NCBI GenBank assembly: GCA_016927175.1
Contig: JAFGNC010000417.1
Coordinates: 1-5,103, forward strand
Direction: 5' to 3'
DNA: 5,103 bases
DNA from: Gammaproteobacteria bacterium
GTDB taxonomy: Bacteria; Pseudomonadota; Gammaproteobacteria; Steroidobacterales; Rariloculaceae
The notes under the pieces were generated by a model that worked only from the letters and a program-made list of their open reading frames with translations, had not been told where the DNA came from and ran no database searches. This document shows positions 1 to 4,173 of this stretch, piece by piece. A program made the position numbers and the translations under genes. The number at the start of each line of letters is the position of its first letter. Within the stretch, counting starts at the first letter, position 1.

Positions 1-267
1 CACCCGGTCGATCGCGGGGGGCGCCGCGCCGTAGCCGCGGCGGCGCAGATAGCGCGATGCGGGCGAGCCGGTCAGATCGAGCACCGAGAAGTCCTGCTGC
101 TCGACCGTCAGCAGGATCTGCCGATCGACCGCGGCGCCGCCGGTTCCGTCCACGGACCTTTCGGCGACGTTTGCGCAGCCCGCAAGTGCCGCCAGGGCCG
201 CCAGCGCGAGCCATACCGTGACCTGCATCGCTCGCGCCGGCTTCGCGCCCCGCGCAGCCGACCTCAC
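1..267 (-). CDS. Probable lipoprotein, possible S8 (subtilisin-like) peptidase, N-terminal part only
   Basis: Only the first 89 codons are present; the gene runs off the left edge. I start it at the GTG at 267-265. This overlaps the anti-sigma stop as GTGA, has a good GGGAG ribosome site 7 nt upstream, and gives a signal peptide with a basic n-region (R2, R6, K9, R12). The hydrophobic segment ends in a lipobox, L28-A-G-C31, so the mature protein should start at Cys31. The next residue is Ala, not Asp, so outer-membrane sorting is expected. After the lipobox come a short Gly/Ala linker and a segment reading RQILLTVEQQDF. From memory, this resembles the start of the propeptide region in S8 peptidases that follow ECF sigma/anti-sigma pairs in proteobacteria. 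The catalytic Asp/His/Ser region lies outside the window, so the protease call is inference. It could be another lipoprotein. An in-frame ATG at 228 is the alternative start, but it leaves no positive charge before the hydrophobic core. Confidence 0.6.
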   Translation of the reverse strand, partial: MRSAARGAKPARAMQVTVWLALAALAALAGCANVAERSVDGTGGAAVDRQILLTVEQQDFSVLDLTGSPASRYLRRRGYGAAPPAIDRV

Positions 268-1031
268 GGCCGCTCTCCCGCGGCCGCGGCCGGCGCGAAC
301 GACGGCCCCGCAAAGCGCACGCGGGCGTCGGCCGCGAGACGCCGGAGCAGCGAATCGACCGCCTCGTCCGCCGCATCCGGCGCGCCGTCCGCGGGCGCGC
401 GCAGCCGAAGCGTGTAGCGGCCGATCGAGGTCGGACCGCCCACGATCGTCGCGTCGATTTCCGCGAGCAGCGCCCGCATCTGCTCCTCGGTCGTGCCGTC
501 GGCGAAGATCACGTCGATCTCGGCGAGCTCGCCTTGCTGCTCCGCCGCGGTGGCATACCGCGGGGCGCGGCGCTCGTCCGCGGACTGGCGCTGAGCGCTC
601 CACCCGAGCCACAGCGCCCCGCCGAGCGCGACGCAGACGGCCGCCGCGGCAGCGAGCGCGCGCGTGCCGCGCAACACGTGCCGCCGGCCGAACGCGCGCC
701 ACCGACCGCGCAGCGTGGACGCCCCTTCCGCGGCTGCCGGCGCCTCCATCGCGCGCCGCAACCGCTCGAAACCCTTCTCCGGCGACAGATGCACGGTCGG
801 GTGGCCGTGCACGATCGCCGCGAGAGCCTGCTGCTCCTTCAGCTCGGCCCGGCATGTCAGGCAGTCGCGCACATGCCGCTCCACGCGCTGCCTCTCCTCA
901 TGCCCCAGGGTGCCGTTCGCGAGCCACGGGAGCAGCTCGAATGCCTGCTCGTGGCTGACGGAGCCGCCCGCTGCGGCGCCGGCGGCGGCACCGCGGCCCT
1001 TCATCCCGTGGTCGACGGCGCCGCCGTTCAT
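264..1031 (-). CDS. Membrane-anchored zinc-finger anti-sigma factor with a propeptide-like ectodomain
   Basis: This 255-residue protein should bind and silence the ECF sigma factor encoded just upstream and release it on an envelope signal. Residues about 25-72 form a zf-HC2/ZAS-type domain with the zinc motif H53-x3-C57-x2-C60. A basic stretch (about 108-124) precedes one hydrophobic membrane segment (about 125-145), so the zinc domain is cytoplasmic and residues after 146 are periplasmic. The periplasmic part (about 167-245) contains an 'IDVIFADGTTEEQMRALLAEI' type strand-helix followed by 'ATIVGG...GRYTLRL'. This pattern resembles the N-terminal propeptide of fervidolysin/subtilisin-like proteases. 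I choose ATG 1031 because it overlaps the sigma stop as ATGA; the same frame stays open to 1124 but that part lies within the sigma coding region. The ribosome site before ATG 1031 is weak, which fits coupled translation. An ATG ten codons inside would also keep the whole zinc domain. Confidence 0.88.
   Translation of the reverse strand: MNGGAVDHGMKGRGAAAGAAAGGSVSHEQAFELLPWLANGTLGHEERQRVERHVRDCLTCRAELKEQQALAAIVHGHPTVHLSPEKGFERLRRAMEAPAAAEGASTLRGRWRAFGRRHVLRGTRALAAAAAVCVALGGALWLGWSAQRQSADERRAPRYATAAEQQGELAEIDVIFADGTTEEQMRALLAEIDATIVGGPTSIGRYTLRLRAPADGAPDAADEAVDSLLRRLAADARVRFAGPSFAPAAAAGERP
265..279 (-). promoter_or_regulatory. Ribosome binding site and GTGA stop/start overlap
   Basis: On the minus strand GGGAG (279-275) lies 7 nt before the GTG at 267-265. 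The GTG shares its TG with the TGA stop of the anti-sigma gene. This site decides the start of the lipoprotein gene in favour of GTG 267 over the internal ATG 228, and it suggests the lipoprotein is translationally coupled to the anti-sigma factor. Confidence 0.6.
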
Positions 1032-1636
1032 CGCGCTGCATCGTCCCTGCCGAGCCGCGGCAGGACCGTCCGGAGCTTTGCCCGGGCGTGGAACATTCTC
1101 GTCTTGACCGTATTTTCCGGACATCCGACGATCTGCGCGATCTCCTCGTACGAGCAGCCGAAGTAATACGTGAGCTCGACGACCGCGCGCTGCTCCGGCG
1201 ACAGCAGATCGAGGCCGTGCTCGATCAGGTCGCGCATCTCCGTATCCGCCGTGTGTTCCTGCGAAGAAGCCAAACGTTCAGCGGCGGCGTCGAATTCCGC
1301 CGCGGCATAGCGCCTCGACCAGCGCCGCGAGCGTTCCGAAGCCTTCAGCGCGATGCGGTAGGCGATGCCCATGATCCACGTGGAGACGCTCGAGCGGCCG
1401 GCGAAGGAACGCCCGTCGCGCCAGACGATCAGCATCACGTCGTTGACGGCTTCCTGAGCGAGCTCGAGCTGCCCGGTGACGCGGTAAACGAAGCGCAGGA
1501 CCGGGTGGTAGAACCTGACATACAGCGCGTGGAACGCGTCCCGGTCCCCGCCGATGCTTCGTGTCAGCAATTCGGCATCCGTCCGGTCGCTGGCGGGAGC
1601 GGGTGACTGGCGCTGCCCCTGCTTGTCGTTGGCCAT
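1028..1636 (-). CDS. ECF-type (extracytoplasmic function) RNA polymerase sigma factor
   Basis: This 202-residue protein has normal length for the ECF group of the sigma-70 family. Residues about 22-98 form region 2, with the typical 'DAFHALYVRFYHPVLRFVYR' core helix and 'VNDVMLIVWR', then 'FAGRSSVSTWIMGIAYRIAL', which contacts the -10 element and core enzyme. Residues about 144-192 form region 4: 'LSPEQRAVVELTYYFGCSYE' followed by the helix-turn-helix 'IAQIVGCPENTVKTRMFHAR', which reads the -35 element. No extra C-terminal domain is present. The start ATG at 1636 has a GGAA sequence about 6 nt upstream. The stop overlaps the anti-sigma start by 4 bases, so the two are made together. ECF genes with this arrangement often activate their own promoter, but I see no clear promoter here. 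The identity as an ECF sigma factor is firm; the target genes are unknown. Confidence 0.95.
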   Translation of the reverse strand: MANDKQGQRQSPAPASDRTDAELLTRSIGGDRDAFHALYVRFYHPVLRFVYRVTGQLELAQEAVNDVMLIVWRDGRSFAGRSSVSTWIMGIAYRIALKASERSRRWSRRYAAAEFDAAAERLASSQEHTADTEMRDLIEHGLDLLSPEQRAVVELTYYFGCSYEEIAQIVGCPENTVKTRMFHARAKLRTVLPRLGRDDAAR

Positions 1637-1771
1637 CGTGGTTCCGCGGCTCTCGCCGACCCGCCGTCGGCACTGACCAGTCTAACCGAAAGCGCGAACG
1701 ATCGAGACGATTGAACCTCTGCTGCGCTTGGCGGCACTCAGCGCAAAAGACCATAACGAGGTTCCCCGGCC
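1637..1771. promoter_or_regulatory. Divergent intergenic region between the sigma operon and the cytochrome operon
   Basis: This 135-bp region must hold the promoters for both divergent units if neither is read from further away. It is less GC-rich in its middle (about 1680-1760) than the flanking genes. I found no convincing -35/-10 pair of sigma-70 or ECF type on either strand. It contains a short dyad CCGAC-N5-GTCGG at 1656-1670 in the likely leader of the sigma gene, and the nested inverted repeats listed separately. GGAACC, an ECF -35-like word, occurs on the minus strand at 1645-1640 and 1766-1761, but no matching -10 word lies at the expected distance. Confidence 0.4.
1713..1764 (+). 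promoter_or_regulatory. Nested inverted repeats covering the ribosome site of the cytochrome lipoprotein gene
   Basis: GAACCTC (1713-1719) is the exact reverse complement of GAGGTTC (1758-1764). Inside it TGCGCT (1723-1728) pairs with AGCGCA (1740-1745). The right outer arm contains the likely ribosome site GAGG (1758-1761), 10 nt before the ATG at 1772. If the transcript starts upstream of 1713, the RNA could fold so that the ribosome site is hidden. Short matches like these can arise by chance in GC-rich DNA, so this is tentative. Confidence 0.25.
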
Positions 1772-3040
1772 ATGCACCACTTCGAGCTCGTCACGTTCCG
1801 CGCGTTCGCCCGCGCCGCGTTTCGCCGCGGCGCCTTGCTGTCCGCCCTGGTCGCGCTGCTCGCGGCGGGCTGCGGCTCGGGCTCCGGGGGAAGCGGCGCG
1901 CCGCCGCCCCCGCCGAGCAGCCCGGGCGGCGGATCGAACGGCGGCGGCAACGGCGGCGGCAACCCGGCACTCGAGGCGACGTTCCAGTCGATTCAGGACA
2001 ACGTCTTCACGCCGATCTGCACGGCCTGCCACGCCGGCGCTTCGGCGCCGCTCGGCCTGCGCCTCGACGAGGACAACAGCTACGGGCTGCTCGTCGGCGT
2101 CGCGAGCGTCCAGCAGCCGGACCTGCAACGCGTCGAGCCCGGCAATCCGGACGACAGCTATCTGATCCACAAGCTCGAGGGCACGGCCGCGGTGGGCGGG
2201 AGGATGCCGCTCAACGGCACGCCGCTGCCGCAGGCCGACATCGACGTGATCCGCCAGTGGATCACCGACGGCGCGCAGGACGCGACGCCCGCGGAGCCGC
2301 CCGCGGCACCGATCAAAGTCAGCTCGCTATCGCCGTTGCCCGACAGCACGATGACGGAGCTGCCCGCGAACGTGACGGCCATGTTCGATCGCGACCCGGA
2401 CGCGGCAACGGTCAATGCCGAGACGTTTCTGCTCGAGCGCAGCGGCGGCGACGGCACGTTCGACGACGGCAACGAAGTCGCCGTCGCGGCCGCTTCGATC
2501 GACGTGCCGGCCGAGAATCCGCAGACGGCGGTGCTCGATCTCGCCGGCGTCGACTCCGTCGACGACGTGTACCGCGTCAGGCTTCTCGGCGCCGGCGCGT
2601 CGATGATCCTCGACCTCGACGCGAACGCGCTCGACGGTGAGTTCGCCGGCACGTTCCCGTCCGGCGACGGCACCGCCGGCGGCGACTTCGAGGCGACGTT
2701 CGTCGTGTCGAGCGTCGAGCCTACGCTGCTGTCGATTCAGGAGAACGTGTTCACGCCGATCTGCTCGGCGTGCCACAACGGCCCGGAGTCGGACGCGCTG
2801 CCGACCGGGCTCGACTTGAGCGATGCCGACGCCAGCTTCGCCAACCTGGTCTCGCGGCCGAGCGTGCAGGTCGCGGCACTAGACAGGGTCGAGCCGGGCA
2901 ACCCCGACGACAGCTACCTGATCCACAAGCTGGAGGGGACGGCAGAAGTCGGCGAACGCATGCCTTTCGGCCAGCCGCCGCTGGAAGCCGCGACGATTGC
3001 CGCGATCCGGCAATGGATCGCGGACGGTGCGGCCGAGTAG
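1772..3040 (+). CDS. Outer-membrane lipoprotein with two monohaem cytochrome c domains around an Ig-like domain
   Basis: This 422-residue protein is probably an electron carrier anchored to the outer membrane. The signal peptide (basic residues to R19, hydrophobic 21-33) ends in a lipobox L30-A-A-G-C34; the following Gly favours outer-membrane sorting. Residues 35-64 are a Gly/Ser/Pro/Asn linker. Cytochrome domain 1 (about 70-168) has the haem motif C83-T-A-C86-H87 and a likely distal ligand M145 in 'GGRMP'. Domain 2 (about 318-420) has C331-S-A-C334-H335 and M397 in 'GERMP'. Both carry the same 'RVEPGNPDDSYLIHKLEGTA' block and end in 'IRQWI.DGA', features of the PSCyt1/cytochrome C-like families. 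Residues about 181-312 look like a bacterial Ig-like (Big_5) domain: 'ANVTAMFDRDPDAATVNAET' followed by beta-rich, Asp-rich sequence. The gene leads a two-gene operon with the cytochrome-porin. The ATG at 1772 is supported by GAGG 10 nt upstream. Haem sites and lipid anchor are seen; the electron partner is inferred. Confidence 0.92.
   Translation: MHHFELVTFRAFARAAFRRGALLSALVALLAAGCGSGSGGSGAPPPPPSSPGGGSNGGGNGGGNPALEATFQSIQDNVFTPICTACHAGASAPLGLRLDEDNSYGLLVGVASVQQPDLQRVEPGNPDDSYLIHKLEGTAAVGGRMPLNGTPLPQADIDVIRQWITDGAQDATPAEPPAAPIKVSSLSPLPDSTMTELPANVTAMFDRDPDAATVNAETFLLERSGGDGTFDDGNEVAVAAASIDVPAENPQTAVLDLAGVDSVDDVYRVRLLGAGASMILDLDANALDGEFAGTFPSGDGTAGGDFEATFVVSSVEPTLLSIQENVFTPICSACHNGPESDALPTGLDLSDADASFANLVSRPSVQVAALDRVEPGNPDDSYLIHKLEGTAEVGERMPFGQPPLEAATIAAIRQWIADGAAE
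1937..1963 (+). repeat. 12-bp tandem repeat in the lipoprotein linker
   Basis: AACGGCGGCGGC occurs twice in tandem (1937-1948 and 1949-1960) followed by a further AAC. It encodes NGGGNGGGN within the flexible tether that follows the lipid-anchored cysteine. The unit length is a multiple of three, so copy number changes would lengthen or shorten the tether without a frameshift. Confidence 0.8.
1991..2275 (+). repeat. Internal duplication, copy 1 (cytochrome domain 1)
   Basis: This segment encodes residues 74-168 and is the first of two related copies. The copies share most of 'IQ.NVFTPIC.ACH' and the full block 'RVEPGNPDDSYLIHKLEGTA', as well as 'RMP' and 'IRQWI.DGA'. They also remain similar at DNA level around the haem motif and the second block, with differences mainly at third codon positions. 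This points to duplication of an ancestral one-haem module within the gene. Confidence 0.85.
2735..3031 (+). repeat. Internal duplication, copy 2 (cytochrome domain 2)
   Basis: This is the second copy of the cytochrome module, encoding residues 322-420. Compared with copy 1 it has a few extra residues between the haem motif and the 'TGLDL' strand and differs most in the segment before 'RVEPGNPDD'. It lies at the C-terminus of the protein, separated from copy 1 by the Ig-like domain. Confidence 0.85.
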
Positions 3041-3053
3041 CGGGGCGTTAGTC

Positions 3054-4145
3054 GTGAGGGCGACATGGTTCGCGGCCGCCGTATCGGTCGGCACCGCGCT
3101 GCTGTCGGCCGAGGCGGCGGCCGAGCCGTATCTCGCAGTCCGCACGGGCTTCAAATGCTCGATGTGCCACGTCAACCCGACGGGCGCCGGTATGCGCAAC
3201 GCCTTCGGCACGGCCTGGGCGCGCAGCGAGCTGCCCCGCCGCATCGTCGGCGCCGACGCGGAAGACGGGGCGTGGACCAGCGAGGTGAACCGCTGGCTCG
3301 CCGTCGGCGGCAACGTGCGCAGCGGGCTCGCTTACGTGGACACGCCGGGCCGCGACGAGGAGGCGGAATTCGGCATCTCGCGTGCGAATCTGTATGCGGC
3401 GCTGCGCGCGATCCCGGGCCTGCTGACGGTCTACGTCGACGAGCAGGTCGCGCCGGGCGGCGCGACGGCGCGTGAAGCCTATGCGCTGCTGACTCCGTCG
3501 AACGGCCGCTTCACGGTCAAGGCCGGGAAATTCTTTCTGCCCTACGGCCTGCGCCTGGAAGACGACAGCGCGTTCATCCGCCAGATCACCGGCATCAACA
3601 TGGACACGCCCGACCATGGCGTCGAGCTCGGCCTGGAGCTGCCGCGCTGGTCCACGCAGCTCGCGGTCACGAACGGCACGGCGGGCGGCGGCGACGACGA
3701 TACGAACAAGCAGACGAGCCTGAAGGCGGCATTCGTGAATCGGCTGTGGCGGATCGGCGCGAGCTACAGCTACAACGGCGCGGCACTCGGTGACCGGGAA
3801 ATGCAGGGCCTGTACGGGGGCCTGCGCACGGGCCCGATCTCGTGGCTGGCGGAGGTGGACTTCATCACCGACGATACGCCCGCGGGCGAGCGCGAGACGT
3901 ACGTCAGCCTGCTCGAAGGCAACTGGCGCGCCGCCCATGGCCACAACCTGAAACTGAGCTACGAGTACTTCGACCCGGCCGACGACGTGGACGAGGACGA
4001 GCGCGAGCGCTACAGCCTGGTATGGGAGGCCGCACCGATGCAGATGCTGCAGGCGCGCTTCGGCATCCGCATCTACAACGGCGTGCCGCAGGAGCCCGCC
4101 TCCGATCGCGACGAGGTGTTCGCGGAGCTGCACCTGTTCTTCTGA
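3054..4145 (+). CDS. Cytochrome-porin fusion: monohaem c-type segment plus outer-membrane beta-barrel (Cyc2-like architecture)
   Basis: I start this 363-residue protein at GTG 3054, which gives a clean signal peptide (MRATWF... cut near AEAAA/E24) and lies 13 bp after the lipoprotein stop with GGGG 8 nt upstream; a TTG at 2997 would bury the signal peptide. Soon after cleavage comes 'AVRTGFKCSMCHVNPTGAG' with one haem motif C35-S-M-C38-H39; M47 is a possible distal ligand. From W81 to the end the sequence alternates as in an outer-membrane barrel. By eye I count 16 strands, with short periplasmic turns (for example 'PSNGR', 'RTGP') and long acidic outer loops, and the last residue is Phe as expected for barrel insertion. 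One haem fused to a barrel matches Cyc2-type proteins, which move electrons across the outer membrane, for instance from ferrous iron. The substrate here is unknown. It could instead be a porin with a structural haem. The coding call is firm; the electron-transfer role is inference. Confidence 0.9.
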   Translation: MRATWFAAAVSVGTALLSAEAAAEPYLAVRTGFKCSMCHVNPTGAGMRNAFGTAWARSELPRRIVGADAEDGAWTSEVNRWLAVGGNVRSGLAYVDTPGRDEEAEFGISRANLYAALRAIPGLLTVYVDEQVAPGGATAREAYALLTPSNGRFTVKAGKFFLPYGLRLEDDSAFIRQITGINMDTPDHGVELGLELPRWSTQLAVTNGTAGGGDDDTNKQTSLKAAFVNRLWRIGASYSYNGAALGDREMQGLYGGLRTGPISWLAEVDFITDDTPAGERETYVSLLEGNWRAAHGHNLKLSYEYFDPADDVDEDERERYSLVWEAAPMQMLQARFGIRIYNGVPQEPASDRDEVFAELHLFF

Positions 4146-4173
4146 CGGCGGGCACCGACCCCGCCGTCAGAAG
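4139..4173. terminator. Perfect hairpin between convergent genes, likely bidirectional terminator
   Basis: CTTCTGACGGCGGG (4139-4152) pairs without mismatch with CCCGCCGTCAGAAG (4160-4173) around the 7-nt loop CACCGAC. The 14-bp GC-rich stem would form in transcripts from either strand. Each arm carries the TGA stop and the codon of the terminal Phe of one of the two convergent barrel genes. No T-tract follows on either strand, so it is not a classical intrinsic terminator. It may work with Rho or protect the 3' ends of the messages. Confidence 0.65.

Noticed and set aside
218..958. Plus-strand open frame of 246 codons opposite the anti-sigma gene
   Set aside because: The translation is almost entirely Arg, Ala, Pro and Ser, typical of the wrong frame in GC-rich DNA, and it opposes a well-supported anti-sigma gene.
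1032..1124. Upstream start for the anti-sigma factor at 1124
   Set aside because: It would lie well inside the sigma gene and add a disordered extension; the ATGA overlap at 1028-1031 is the usual arrangement.
1656..1670. Short dyad CCGAC-N5-GTCGG as an operator or terminator
   Set aside because: Five base pairs in GC-rich DNA are expected by chance, and nothing else supports function.
1729..1757. Possible sigma-70 promoter TTGGCG - 18 nt - CATAAC
   Set aside because: It would start transcription only a few bases before the ATG at 1772 and overlap the ribosome site, leaving almost no leader.
1561..2640. Plus-strand open frame of 359 codons spanning the intergenic region and the lipoprotein gene
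   Set aside because: Arg-rich, domain-free translation in a different frame from the two-haem lipoprotein, which has clear motifs.
2997..3053. TTG start that would extend the cytochrome-porin by 19 residues into the upstream gene
   Set aside because: It would place a polar 19-residue extension before the signal peptide; GTG 3054 gives a normal signal peptide and lies right after the upstream stop.
3048..4133. Long minus-strand open frame of 361 codons opposite the cytochrome-porin
   Set aside because: It is a GC-driven shadow. The translation is Arg/Ala/Val/Gln-rich without any domain, while the plus strand shows signal peptide, haem motif and barrel pattern.
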